Shown: positions 25,058 to 33,902, counted from the first letter of the stretch. The stretch is 36,661 nucleotides of DNA from an uncultured Catenibacterium sp. (GCF_900540665.1 NZ_UQGV01000011.1:1-36661); one strand, 5' to 3'. A program made the numbers and translations. Notes: a model not told the origin generated them from the sequence alone.

Positions 25058-26581
25058 TTAGTGTCTAAAATGTCTATAGCCATTGAAGACCATTGTCATA
25101 TCATGTTCATCACAATAGTCAATAGATTCCTGATCACGAACTGATCCACCAGGCTGTACAATAGCCTTAATACCTGCTTCATCAGCCACCTGTGCACAAT
25201 CACTAAATGGGAAGAATGCATCACTTGCTAATACAGCACCATGGAAATCCTTATCAGGATTATTATGAATTGCATTTTCTAATGCCCAGATACGTGAAGT
25301 CTGTCCTCCACCTACTGCAAGAGTACATCCGTCTTTCACTAGTACAATCGCATTAGACTTAACATATTTAACAACCTTCAAACCAAATTCCATATCAGAT
25401 AATTCAGCTTCTGTTGGCTGCTTTTTAGTCACTACTTTCATTTCATCAATAAGCTTAGTATTTAATTCCTGAACAAGTGCTTTACCTTCAAGATACTTAA
25501 TATCATACTTAGCATCACGTGCATCAAGATTCTTAAGTTTTAATAAACGTAAGTTCTTCTTCTTTTCTAATACTTCTAAAGCATCATCATCAAAATCAGG
25601 TGCTGCAATGATTTCTAAGAAAGTCTTCTTCATTTCTAAAGCAGTTTCTTTATCAATCTTATAGTTTACAGCGATGATACCACCAAAGATAGAAGTTGGA
25701 TCACCTTCATAAGCACGCTTATAAGATTCATAGCCAGTCTTACCAATAGCAACACCACATGGAGTAGAATGTTTGATTGCAACAGTAACAAGCTGATCAC
25801 CGAATTCTCTTACACAAGCAACAGCACCATATAAGTCATTCACGTTATTGAAAGAAATTTCTTTACCATGTAACTGTTCATAATCTAATAAAGAATGCTG
25901 AACATATGGATCAACATAGGCATTTGCACTCTGTTGAGAGTTTTCACCATAACGCAAATGATCTGTCTTCTTTAATGAAATATTTAAGATATCGGGGAAT
26001 TCATCATGGACCTGATCAGCGAAATAACGAGAAATCATTGCATCATAGCTGCCTGTTAAGCTATAGGCCTTATAAGCAAGATTCATTCTGAATTCAAAAT
26101 CAGTCTTATCTTCTCTAATAGCTTCTAAGACAGCATCATAATCTTTTGGATCAGTAACAATCAATACATCCTTGAAGTTCTTAGCAGCAGAACGGATCAT
26201 TGAAGGTCCACCGATATCAATGTTTTCAATCATTTCAGCCATTGGCTTACCAGCCTTAAGCGCTTTTTCAAACTCATAGAGATTACAACAAACAAGATCA
26301 ATAGGTGTAATACCCATTTCTTCTACAGTCTTGACATGTTCTTCTACATCTCTTCTAAATAGAATACCACCATGTACTTTTGGATGAAGTGTCTTAACTC
26401 TTCCATCAAGAATTTCAGGGAAACCTGTCACATCATCGATTTCAATAGCTTTTACACCTGCTTCTAATAGTTTCTTATATGTTCCACCAGTAGAAACAAC
26501 TTCAAATCCTAATTCTTCAAGACCTTTCGCAAATTCAACAATACCTTCTTTATTTGTAACTGATACTAACGCTCTTTTCAA
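25058..26581 (-). CDS. purH: Bifunctional AICAR formyltransferase/IMP cyclohydrolase
   Basis: PurH carries out the last two steps to IMP. The 507 residues contain the N-terminal IMP cyclohydrolase domain (starting RALVSVTNKEGIVEFA, with STGGT and TLHPKVHGGIL) and the C-terminal AICAR transformylase with KHSTPCGVAIG and the usual RHFRH terminus. It uses 10-formyl-THF made by Fhs of the same operon, and its substrate ZMP is the ligand class of the upstream riboswitch. The ATG overlaps the purN stop by 4 bases (ATGA). Confidence 0.98.
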   Translation of the reverse strand: MKRALVSVTNKEGIVEFAKGLEELGFEVVSTGGTYKKLLEAGVKAIEIDDVTGFPEILDGRVKTLHPKVHGGILFRRDVEEHVKTVEEMGITPIDLVCCNLYEFEKALKAGKPMAEMIENIDIGGPSMIRSAAKNFKDVLIVTDPKDYDAVLEAIREDKTDFEFRMNLAYKAYSLTGSYDAMISRYFADQVHDEFPDILNISLKKTDHLRYGENSQQSANAYVDPYVQHSLLDYEQLHGKEISFNNVNDLYGAVACVREFGDQLVTVAIKHSTPCGVAIGKTGYESYKRAYEGDPTSIFGGIIAVNYKIDKETALEMKKTFLEIIAAPDFDDDALEVLEKKKNLRLLKLKNLDARDAKYDIKYLEGKALVQELNTKLIDEMKVVTKKQPTEAELSDMEFGLKVVKYVKSNAIVLVKDGCTLAVGGGQTSRIWALENAIHNNPDKDFHGAVLASDAFFPFSDCAQVADEAGIKAIVQPGGSVRDQESIDYCDEHDMTMVFNGYRHFRH

Positions 26582-27168
26582 CTGATCTTCACCCTTTCGT
26601 TTTCTACAGAAACACGTCCTTCACAATATAAAGCAACGGCTTCTGGTAAAATTTCATGTTCGATTTCTAAGACACGTGCCTGAATATCTTCAGGTGTCTC
26701 TAAATCTGAAATATCAACTGCTCTTTGTAAGATGATTGGCCCACCATCCACTTCTCCAGTAACGAAATGAACAGTTGCACCTGATACCTTTACACCTCTT
26801 TTAAACACAGCTTCATGGACATGCATTCCATAGAACCCAGGACCACAGAAAGATGGAATAAGTGAGGGATGAATATTAATAATACGATTCTTATATTGTT
26901 CAATCAGCTTATTTCCCACAATAGCAAGATAACCTGCTAATACAACAACATCAATCTTTTCTTCTTCAAATCTCTTTAAGATCTCGTCTTCATCCTTGAT
27001 CCATTCTGCCTGAATACCATGAAGGCAGGCTCTTTCTAAACCGTAAGCCTTCTTACGGTTAGAAATAACCAGACGGATCTGTCCATTGATTTTTCCGGCT
27101 TCACACGCATCGATGATGGACTGAAGATCAGTTCCACCACCAGATACGCATACAGCTATGTTTAGCAT
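26578..27168 (-). CDS. purN: Phosphoribosylglycinamide formyltransferase
   Basis: This enzyme transfers the formyl group of 10-formyl-THF to GAR. The 196 residues have the N-terminal CVSGGGTDLQSII loop, catalytic Asn/His in INIHPSLIPSF and the Asp in VTGEVDGGPIILQ. It overlaps purM by 7 bases and purH by 4, so the three are translationally coupled. Confidence 0.96.
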   Translation of the reverse strand: MLNIAVCVSGGGTDLQSIIDACEAGKINGQIRLVISNRKKAYGLERACLHGIQAEWIKDEDEILKRFEEEKIDVVVLAGYLAIVGNKLIEQYKNRIINIHPSLIPSFCGPGFYGMHVHEAVFKRGVKVSGATVHFVTGEVDGGPIILQRAVDISDLETPEDIQARVLEIEHEILPEAVALYCEGRVSVENERVKIS

Positions 27169-28187
27169 AATTCTGCTCCCTTTTCACCTTCAGCAATATA
27201 ACCTACTGCATAGCTTTCATAGCCAGCAGCATTGATTGCTTCGATAGTCTTTTCAACATCTGCAGGATCAACAGCAAGAACCATACCTAATCCCATGTTG
27301 AATGTGTTATACATCATCTTTTCTTCAACGTTTCCTGCTTTTGCAATTAAGCCAAAGATAGGAGGTACTTTATAGCTGTCCTTCTTAACAACAGCCTTTA
27401 CACCATCAGGTAACATTCTAGGAAGGTTTTCATAGAATCCTCCACCAGTAATATGGCTGCATCCTTTAACCTTGATACCAGCATCCTTTACGCTCTTTAA
27501 TGCTTTTACATAAATCTTAGTAGGAGCAATTAATGCTTCACCTAAAGTAGTACCTAATTCATCATAATAAGTATCTAAAGATTCTTTAGTCATTTCAAAT
27601 ACGCTACGTACTAAAGAGAATCCATTACTATGTACACCAGTAGATGCAATACCAACTAAAGCATCACCAGGCTTGATTGTAGAACCATCAATAATATCCT
27701 TCTTATCTACAACACCTACTGCAAAACCAGCTAAATCATAATCATCAACAGGCATTAAACCTGGATGTTCTGCAGTTTCACCACCAACAAGGGCACATTC
27801 AGACTGAATACATCCTTCAGCAACACCCTTAACGATAGTCGCAATCTTTTCAGGATAATTCTTACCACATGCAATGTAATCAAGGAAGAATAGAGGTTCT
27901 CCACCTGAACAAGCAATATCATTCACACACATTGCAACTGCATCAATACCAATTGTATCATGTTTATCCATTACAAAAGCAAGTTTTACCTTTGTACCAC
28001 AGCCATCAGTACCTGATAAAAGAACTGGTTCTTCCATATCCTTGATCTTGCTTAAATCAAAAGCGCCCGCAAAACCACCAATACCACCAAGTACTTCCGG
28101 TCTCATAGTAGCCTTAACATGCTTCTTCATTAATTCTACTGACTTATAACCTGCTTCAATATCTACTCCAGCTTTTTTATAATCCAT
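27162..28187 (-). CDS. purM: Phosphoribosylformylglycinamidine cyclo-ligase (AIR synthetase)
   Basis: PurM closes the imidazole ring, making AIR from FGAM with ATP. The 341 residues start YKKAGVDIEAGYKSVELMK and contain GTDGCGTKVKLAF, ALVGGETAEHPGLM and GCSHITGGGFYENLPRML, as expected for the family. It lies 21 bases downstream of purC and overlaps purN. Confidence 0.97.
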   Translation of the reverse strand: MDYKKAGVDIEAGYKSVELMKKHVKATMRPEVLGGIGGFAGAFDLSKIKDMEEPVLLSGTDGCGTKVKLAFVMDKHDTIGIDAVAMCVNDIACSGGEPLFFLDYIACGKNYPEKIATIVKGVAEGCIQSECALVGGETAEHPGLMPVDDYDLAGFAVGVVDKKDIIDGSTIKPGDALVGIASTGVHSNGFSLVRSVFEMTKESLDTYYDELGTTLGEALIAPTKIYVKALKSVKDAGIKVKGCSHITGGGFYENLPRMLPDGVKAVVKKDSYKVPPIFGLIAKAGNVEEKMMYNTFNMGLGMVLAVDPADVEKTIEAINAAGYESYAVGYIAEGEKGAELC

Positions 28188-28208
28188 GTTTCTTCATCCT
28201 TTTATCTA

Positions 28209-28916
28209 TTATTTTTCCATTCTTGCAAGAACTGCTTTATAAGTTTCAATTAAATCTCCGATATCCTGTCTGAATACGTCTTTGTCATACTTCTTGTTAG
28301 TATCTACATCCCATAAACGGCAAGAATCTGGTGAAATTTCATCAGCTAATACGATTTCGCCTTCTTTAGTCTTACCAAATTCGATTTTGAAATCTACAAG
28401 CTTTAAGTTTAATCTTAAGAAGAAAGCCTTAAGTAATTCGTTGATCTTTAATGTTTCAGATTTGATAGTGTTATATTCATCTCTAGTGCAAAGACCTAAA
28501 GCAACAGCATGGTCTTCATTGATTAATGGATCACCATATTCATCATTCTTATAACTAATTTCAAAAATTGGTTCTGCTAAAACAACACCTTCCTTAGCAC
28601 CAAGTCTCTTACAGAAAGAACCTGTTGTAATATTACGTACAATAACTTCTAGTGGGAAGATTTCTACTTTCTTAACTAAATCATCAGTATCATTTAACTT
28701 TTCAATCATATGAGTCTTGATACCAGCTTCTTCTAACATATCAAAGATAATACCTGAAATAGTGTGGTTTAATACACCCTTACCAGCAAACTGATCATGT
28801 TTTACACCATTACCTGCAGTTGCATCATCTTTATAATGCATTAAGATAACATCTTCATTATCAGTTGCAAAAATTTCCTTAGCTTTTCCTTCGTACATTA
28901 ATTCTTTCTTTTCCAT
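28209..28916 (-). CDS. purC: SAICAR synthetase
   Basis: PurC couples CAIR with aspartate using ATP. The 235 residues, a typical bacterial length, start LMYEGKAKEIFAT and contain EVIVRNITTGSF, LVDFKIEFG and the signature region LADEISPDSCRLWD. It sits 15 bases after purE in the operon. Confidence 0.97.
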   Translation of the reverse strand: MEKKELMYEGKAKEIFATDNEDVILMHYKDDATAGNGVKHDQFAGKGVLNHTISGIIFDMLEEAGIKTHMIEKLNDTDDLVKKVEIFPLEVIVRNITTGSFCKRLGAKEGVVLAEPIFEISYKNDEYGDPLINEDHAVALGLCTRDEYNTIKSETLKINELLKAFFLRLNLKLVDFKIEFGKTKEGEIVLADEISPDSCRLWDVDTNKKYDKDVFRQDIGDLIETYKAVLARMEK

Positions 28917-28931
28917 TGTTGTTTTCTCCTC

Positions 28932-29420
28932 TTATCTATATTTTTCTGAAATTTCGTTGTTTGTATCTAAGCAGGCTTTTTCCATAGCCTGACGGTTGTT
29001 CTTTAATTTTTCACTTAATTCTGGATATTTGATTGCCATGATTTCAAGTGCTAACCAGGCAGCATTCTTAGCACCATCAATTGCAACTGTTGCAACTGGG
29101 ATACCAGAAGGCATCTGGACAATTGATAATAAGGCATCCACTCCATCTAAACTTGCACCTTTGATTGGAATACCAATAACTGGTAACACTGTCATAGAAG
29201 CAACGACCCCAGGTAAGGCGGCAGCCATACCAGCAGCTGTTAAAATAACATCTGTTCCATTGTTGTTGCATTCTTCTACAAATTCACTCAATGCACGATG
29301 TGCACGGTGTGCAGATAAAGCACGTACTTCAACATCTACGCCATATTCTTTTAATATAGCAATTCCTTTTTCTACCTTTGCTTCATCAGAGGCAGAACCC
29401 ATAATTACTGCAGCTTTCAT
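28932..29420 (-). CDS. purE: N5-carboxyaminoimidazole ribonucleotide mutase
   Basis: This enzyme converts the N5-carboxy form of AIR to CAIR (class I). The 162 residues have MGSASDEAKVEKGI and the class I-like body TAAGMAAALPGVVASMTVLPVIG with SIVQMPSGIPVATVAI. The motif usually written SAHRTP is SAHRAHRAL here, losing the Pro. Class I enzymes need PurK, which is not encoded in this cluster. A GGAGG site precedes the ATG. The 79 bases upstream, after fhs, hold only a 6-bp inverted repeat (TAGGTG/CACCTA) with no T-run, so the operon should continue. Confidence 0.95.
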   Translation of the reverse strand: MKAAVIMGSASDEAKVEKGIAILKEYGVDVEVRALSAHRAHRALSEFVEECNNNGTDVILTAAGMAAALPGVVASMTVLPVIGIPIKGASLDGVDALLSIVQMPSGIPVATVAIDGAKNAAWLALEIMAIKYPELSEKLKNNRQAMEKACLDTNNEISEKYR

Positions 29421-29499
29421 TTCAGTCCTCCATTATTTTCATTATGACTTTCATGATCTAGGTGCTCAGAGGCCTTTCACCTAAACTTGACCTCAATTA

Positions 29500-31170
29500 T
29501 TAGAATAAACCGGTAATCTTACCTTCTTCATCAATGTCCATATTATTGGCAGCTGGTACTTTTGGTAAACCTGGCATACGCATAATACTTCCAGAAATAG
29601 CAACTAAGAATCCAGAACCAGTATTTGGAATCAAATCATTAATTGTTACCTTGAATCCTTCTGGACGTCCAAGTAAAGTAGGATCATCTGATAAAGAATA
29701 CTGAGTTTTCGCAATACAGATTGGTAAATCACCTAAGCCCTGAGCAGTGAACTTCTTGATCTTATTAGCTACCTTCTTAGTGAAAACAACATCATCTGCA
29801 CCATAGATTTCTTTGGCGATTGTCTTGATTTTTTCATCAATAGGCATATCTAATGAATAGATAGGTGCATAATGAGATTCTTTAGTATCAAGGATATTTA
29901 ATAGCTTGTTAGCAAGATCAATGCCTCCTTCGCCACCCTTAGCCCATACTTCAGAAATAGATACTTCAACATTTAATTCCTTACACATATCATCTAATAG
30001 CTTTAATTCAGCTTCTGTATCTGTAGGGAAGGCATTAATAGCAACGATACAAGGTAAACCAAACTTCTTGATATTTTCAATATGTTTAGTTAAGTTACCA
30101 ATACCCTTCTTTAATGCTTCAAGGTTTTCAGTACCTAATTCCTTCTTATTGACACCACCATGCATCTTTAATGCACGAACAGTCGCAACAATGACAACTG
30201 CATCTGGATTTAATCCAGCCTGACGACACTTGATATCTAAGAACTTTTCAGCACCTAAATCAGCACCAAATCCTGCTTCAGTAATAGCATAATCACCAAG
30301 CTTCATAGCAAGCTTTGTAGCCATAACTGAGTTACATCCATGAGCGATATTGGCAAATGGACCACCATGTACAAATACTGGAGTATGATCTAAAGTCTGT
30401 ACAAGGTTAGGCTTGATGGCATCCTTTAATAATAAAGTCACAGCGCCAGTTGCATGAATATCATCAACAGTGACTGGTTCACCATCATAATTATAAGCAA
30501 CAATCATTCTTGCTGCTCTTGCCTTTAAATCTTCAAGAGAAGTAGATAAACATAAGATACCCATCACTTCACTTGCAACACTAATATCAAAACCATCTTC
30601 ACGAGGAACACCATTTGGTTTACCGCCTAAACCAACAACAATATGTCTTAAAGCACGATCGTTTAAGTCAACAACTCTCTTCCATACAATCTGTCTAGTA
30701 TCAATATTCAAAGGGTTACCCTGCTGAATAGAGTTATCAAGCATTGCCGCAATCAAGTTATTTGCTGAAGTGATGGCATGAATATCACCTGTAAAATGAA
30801 GGTTGATATCTTCCATAGGAACAACCTGGGCATATCCTCCACCAGCTGCACCACCTTTAATGCCAAAGCAAGGACCTAAGCTTGGTTCACGCATTGCGAC
30901 TACAGATTTCTTACCTAACTGATGTAATGCCTGTGATAAACCAATCATTGTAGTTGTCTTACCTTCACCTGCAGGTGTTGGGTTAATTGCAGTTACAAGA
31001 ATTAATTTACCATCTGGATTATTTTCAACTTTCTTGATAGTTTCTAAAGAGATTTTTGCTTTATATTTACCATATAATTCTAAATCATCTTCAGTAAGTC
31101 CAATCTTTTCTGCCACATTCTTAATTGGCTCCATGACTGTACTCTGTGCAATTTCTACGTCTGTTAACAT
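29500..31170 (-). CDS. fhs: Formate-tetrahydrofolate ligase
   Basis: Fhs makes 10-formyl-THF from formate, THF and ATP, the one-carbon donor for PurN and PurH. The start at 31170 gives 556 residues, the usual family length, beginning MLTDVEIAQSTVMEPI. The P-loop is TPAGEGKTT, followed by REPSLGPCFGIKGGAAGGGYAQ. An in-frame TTG at 31209 lies close to a TATAAT at 31219-31214 and is an unlikely start; GAGAGG precedes the ATG. It is the first gene after the ZTP riboswitch and leads the purine operon. Confidence 0.97.
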   Translation of the reverse strand: MLTDVEIAQSTVMEPIKNVAEKIGLTEDDLELYGKYKAKISLETIKKVENNPDGKLILVTAINPTPAGEGKTTTMIGLSQALHQLGKKSVVAMREPSLGPCFGIKGGAAGGGYAQVVPMEDINLHFTGDIHAITSANNLIAAMLDNSIQQGNPLNIDTRQIVWKRVVDLNDRALRHIVVGLGGKPNGVPREDGFDISVASEVMGILCLSTSLEDLKARAARMIVAYNYDGEPVTVDDIHATGAVTLLLKDAIKPNLVQTLDHTPVFVHGGPFANIAHGCNSVMATKLAMKLGDYAITEAGFGADLGAEKFLDIKCRQAGLNPDAVVIVATVRALKMHGGVNKKELGTENLEALKKGIGNLTKHIENIKKFGLPCIVAINAFPTDTEAELKLLDDMCKELNVEVSISEVWAKGGEGGIDLANKLLNILDTKESHYAPIYSLDMPIDEKIKTIAKEIYGADDVVFTKKVANKIKKFTAQGLGDLPICIAKTQYSLSDDPTLLGRPEGFKVTINDLIPNTGSGFLVAISGSIMRMPGLPKVPAANNMDIDEEGKITGLF

Positions 31171-31262
31171 TTTTTTGTTTTTCCTCTCTTTCAGGTTATT
31201 TTCTTTCAAAACAATTATATACTAATCCAGTACCTGCATGCTTTCTTTTTTTTTGAAAAAAC

Positions 31263-31310
31263 AAAAAAAGAGCCTACTAAGTCCAGGACGTTGCCCAGAC
31301 GGTCGGCTCT
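31263..31310 (-). terminator. Terminator hairpin of the ZTP riboswitch expression platform
   Basis: Minus strand AGAGCC (31310-31305) pairs with GGCTCT (31274-31269), followed by a run of Ts to 31263. The 5' arm lies directly against the conserved CCGTCTGGGC segment of the aptamer, so ligand binding and stem closure can compete. Confidence 0.85.
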
Positions 31311-31361
31311 TCAAGAAATTATACTCCATGTGGTTAATTCCACTTCCGTCAGTCGTATAAT
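31293..31361 (-). promoter_or_regulatory. ZTP (pfl-motif) riboswitch aptamer controlling fhs and the purine operon
   Basis: Read on the minus strand, P1 ATTATAC (31361-31355 side) pairs with GTATAAT (31324-31318). The conserved CGACTGACGG and the GTGG...CCAC hairpin lie between, then GGAG, a linker and CCGTCTGGGC (31302-31293). GACGG and CCGTC can pair as the pseudoknot, with a G-to-A/C-to-U covariation relative to the common GGCG/CGCC form. pfl motifs bind ZMP/ZTP and usually precede fhs or purine genes. Ligand should raise expression when 10-formyl-THF is short. Confidence 0.93.
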
Positions 31362-31369
31362 ACAGTTGT

Positions 31370-31398
31370 AGTTTATCAAATAACCTATAGTTTGACAA
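31370..31398 (-). promoter_or_regulatory. Promoter of the fhs-pur operon
   Basis: Minus strand TTGTCA (31398-31393), a 17-base spacer and TAAACT (31375-31370). The start would fall near 31363, right at the ZTP aptamer. A second TATAAT (31219-31214) lies after the riboswitch terminator and could give low basal fhs transcription, but it has no good -35. Confidence 0.6.
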
Positions 31399-31406
31399 GC
31401 ACAAAT

Positions 31407-31435
31407 TTGATTAAATATTGTCATATGTTTATAAT
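31407..31435 (+). promoter_or_regulatory. Promoter of the flavin-reductase-like gene
   Basis: TTGATT (31407-31412), a 17-base spacer and consensus TATAAT (31430-31435). It lies back to back with the purine operon promoter, only eight bases apart. Confidence 0.8.
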
Positions 31436-31456
31436 ATAAAATCGGAGGTAATGACT

Positions 31457-31957
31457 ATGTTTAAAGAAGTAGATATAAAGACATTTGATTTAGAAATATT
31501 CAATAAATTGAACAAGGAATGGGCACTACTTAGTGCAGGTAATAAAGACGCATTTAATACTATGACTATTTCATGGGGAGAGATGGGTACATTATGGAAT
31601 AAGCCAGTGATGACTTGCTTTGTAAGACCACAGCGCTATACAAAGGAATTCATAGATTCCAATGAAAATATGACTCTTTCATTCTTTAATGGAGAACATA
31701 TGAAAGACTTAACAGTATTAGGTAGAGAATCTGGACGTGATGGAGATAAGATTGCAAAGACTGATTTAACACCTACATTTATTGAAGGTCTTCCATCTTT
31801 TGAAGAAGCAGACATTGTCATTGTTGGAAAGAAACTCTATGAAGATACAATTAAGCCTGAATGTTTCTTAGATGAAACACTTGTGGATAAGAATTATCCT
31901 AACAAGGATTTCCATACAATGTATATCTGTGAAGTTAAAAAGATCTATATGAAATAA
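31457..31957 (+). CDS. Flavin-reductase-like FMN-binding split-barrel protein
   Basis: The 166-residue protein resembles the flavin reductase-like domain family: TMTISWGEMGTLWNKPVMTCFVRPQRYTKEFI is typical of the FMN-binding barrel, followed by LSFFNGEHMKDL. Substrates are unknown; such proteins may reduce or store flavin or bind other cofactors. The frame is open to 31418. I choose 31457 because GGAGG (31444-31448) is 8 bases upstream, whereas it is only two bases from the ATG at 31451. It is monocistronic. Confidence 0.82.
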   Translation: MFKEVDIKTFDLEIFNKLNKEWALLSAGNKDAFNTMTISWGEMGTLWNKPVMTCFVRPQRYTKEFIDSNENMTLSFFNGEHMKDLTVLGRESGRDGDKIAKTDLTPTFIEGLPSFEEADIVIVGKKLYEDTIKPECFLDETLVDKNYPNKDFHTMYICEVKKIYMK

Positions 31958-31985
31958 GAGAAGCGTTTAATTTGCTTCTCTTTTT
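31957..31985. terminator. Bidirectional terminator between flavin-reductase-like and Nudix genes
   Basis: AGAGAAGC (31957-31964) / GCTTCTCT (31974-31981) with TTTTT after it on the plus strand. On the minus strand the same stem is followed by TATTTC, and the Nudix TAA stop is in the loop. Confidence 0.85.
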
Positions 31986-32416
31986 AGTTCTTCGTATTCT
32001 CGTATTTGATTATATTCTTCGATTGTTTTCTTAATATCATTAAAGATATGTGGATCAAGTGTCTTCTCTAGTTCATCTTCATCCACAAACTTATAATCTG
32101 TATGCTCAAATGAGATCTTTACTTTATCATTTGTAGGAATACACAAGAAACCAATACCTACTGTCTGATAATGTGGTCTAATAGCCGTAAATGTGTAAAC
32201 AGGTTTAATGATTTCAATATCTAGTCCTGTTTCTTCCTTTAATTCTCTTACTAACGCCTGGTGAGGATCTTCCCCATATTCTAATCCACCACCTGGTAAT
32301 TCCCAATAACCAAGTCCATCTGATGAAGGTCTGACACGCTTTAGAATCAATGTCTTACCTTCATAAATCACAATACCTTTTACTGTAATATGAAATTGTA
32401 TGTCCTTATTCTCCAT
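31967..32416 (-). CDS. Nudix hydrolase
   Basis: Nudix enzymes hydrolyse nucleoside diphosphates linked to another group. The 149-residue protein has a complete Nudix box (GGLEYGEDPHQALVRELKEE followed by TGL, residues about 43-65), which fits G-x5-E-x7-RE-x2-EE-x-G. GYWELPGGG just before it is typical of ADP-ribose or oxidised-nucleotide pyrophosphatases, but the substrate cannot be assigned. A GGGGGG ribosome site precedes the ATG. It is convergent with the flavin-reductase-like gene, whose terminator it shares. Confidence 0.9.
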   Translation of the reverse strand: MENKDIQFHITVKGIVIYEGKTLILKRVRPSSDGLGYWELPGGGLEYGEDPHQALVRELKEETGLDIEIIKPVYTFTAIRPHYQTVGIGFLCIPTNDKVKISFEHTDYKFVDEDELEKTLDPHIFNDIKKTIEEYNQIREYEELKREAN

Positions 32417-32489
32417 ATTCTTTTGCCCCCCTTTTTACTATATTAGCACAACTCTTGAACGAACGTTACAAAAAGGTGCAGTATGTGTG

Positions 32490-32518
32490 TTTCAAATACT
32501 TAAAAAATTGTATATAAT
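32490..32518 (+). promoter_or_regulatory. Promoter of pepV
   Basis: TATAAT (32513-32518) is consensus; 17 bases upstream TTTCAA (32490-32495) is a weak -35. Confidence 0.6.
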
Positions 32519-32537
32519 AGTCAATGAGGTGAATAAA

Positions 32538-33902
32538 ATGATCGATTTTAAAGAAGAAGTATTAAAGCATAAAGATGAAATGCTGAAAGATTTAAAGGAC
32601 TTATGTCTAATTCCTTCAACTCTTGATGAATCTACTGCGAAAGAAAATCAGCCATTTGGTGAAAACAACCGTAAAGCGCTTGATTTAATGCTTTCTATTG
32701 GTAAGAGAGATGGATTCGTCACTGATGATTGTGATGGATATGCTGGTTCTATTGACATTGGTGAAGGAGAAGAATGTTTTGGTATTCTTGGACACTTAGA
32801 TGTTGTACCTACTGAAGGTCAGGAATGGGATTATCCAGAATATGATATGACTCTTGATGGAGATACACTTTATGGTCGTGGTGTTGCTGATGATAAGGGG
32901 CCTTTAATTGCTGCTTATTATGCTGCTAAGATTGTTAATGAACTTGATTTTGAAAAGAGAATGAAGGTTCGTATTATCTTTGGATGTAATGAAGAAAATG
33001 GTTCTCGCTGTATGCATTACTATTTCCAGCATCGTCCATATCCAAAGATGGGATTTACTCCAGATGCTGATTTCCCTGTAGTATATGGTGAAAAAGGTAA
33101 CTGTCATTTCATCATCAAGGGTAAAACTGATGATGATAAGGTGATTTCTATTCATTCAGGACGTGTAGTGAATATCGTACCAGATCAGGCTAAAGCTGTA
33201 TTAAAGGGTACTGACTATGAAGAATCATATAATGCATTCTTAAAAGAAAATAACTTCAAGGGTTCTTTAGAAGTTGTAGATGGTAACACACACTTATTCT
33301 TAAAAGGTAAGAGTGCCCATGCATCTCAGCCTCAGTTAGGTAATAATGCCGCAAGTAACCTATGTCATTATATTGCAAGTGTAACTGATAATAGCTACGC
33401 AAAATTCGTTGATGAATATTCATATAATGATTATTTAGGTGAAAAGTTCAATGTCGCATTTACTGGTGAAATGGGTGCTTTAACTGTTAACCTTGGTATC
33501 TTAGATTATGAAAATAATGAAGGTTCATTAACTCTTGATTTACGTCTTCCTCATGACTCAGACAATGATGAACTTGTTAAGAATGTAGATGAAGCTGTTA
33601 ATAAGTATGGCTTTAGTGAAGAACATGATATTGGTCCTGCATTATATGTAGATCCTAATAGTGAATTAGTTCAGAAGCTTCATGAATCATATGTACAGTT
33701 CACAAATGATCATGAACATGGTCCTCAGACTATTGGTGGTGGAACTTATGCAAAGGAAATGCCTAACTGTGTTGCTTTTGGTTGTGAATTCCCTGGTAAA
33801 AACCATCATATGCATGAAGAAAATGAATTAATTTCATTAGATGATTTATTAACTGCAGCTGCTATCTATGCTCAGTCTCTCTATAATCTTCTTAAAAAAT
33901 AG
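32538..33902 (+). CDS. pepV: Dipeptidase PepV-type, M20 family metallopeptidase
   Basis: This Zn-dependent dipeptidase of the M20 family acts on dipeptides in the cytoplasm. The 454 residues show GHLDVVP (metal ligand His and Asp), GRGVADDKGP (second Asp), NEENGS (catalytic Glu and ligand) and HHMHEENE near the C-terminus, with an inserted lid domain as in PepV. The frame extends upstream to 32400 but that part reads over the Nudix promoter region. The start at 32538 has GAGGTG 8 bases upstream and yields the family-like MIDFKEEVLKHKDEML. Confidence 0.93.
   Translation: MIDFKEEVLKHKDEMLKDLKDLCLIPSTLDESTAKENQPFGENNRKALDLMLSIGKRDGFVTDDCDGYAGSIDIGEGEECFGILGHLDVVPTEGQEWDYPEYDMTLDGDTLYGRGVADDKGPLIAAYYAAKIVNELDFEKRMKVRIIFGCNEENGSRCMHYYFQHRPYPKMGFTPDADFPVVYGEKGNCHFIIKGKTDDDKVISIHSGRVVNIVPDQAKAVLKGTDYEESYNAFLKENNFKGSLEVVDGNTHLFLKGKSAHASQPQLGNNAASNLCHYIASVTDNSYAKFVDEYSYNDYLGEKFNVAFTGEMGALTVNLGILDYENNEGSLTLDLRLPHDSDNDELVKNVDEAVNKYGFSEEHDIGPALYVDPNSELVQKLHESYVQFTNDHEHGPQTIGGGTYAKEMPNCVAFGCEFPGKNHHMHEENELISLDDLLTAAAIYAQSLYNLLKK

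Noticed and set aside
28996..29484. 162-codon open frame on the plus strand opposite purE
   Set aside because: It is antisense to a well-conserved gene, lacks a ribosome site and has no recognisable product; it is a codon-bias shadow.
29421..29499. TAGGTG/CACCTA inverted repeat between fhs and purE
   Set aside because: Only 6 bp with a 13-base loop and no T-run, so it does not support splitting the operon.
31171..31209. TTG at 31209 as the fhs start
   Set aside because: It lies close to a TATAAT and adds a Lys/Asn-rich extension unlike the family; the ATG at 31170 gives the usual length.
32400..32537. N-terminal extension of pepV from the ATG at 32400
   Set aside because: It reads over the divergent Nudix start and promoter region; the ATG at 32538 has a good ribosome site and family-like N-terminus.
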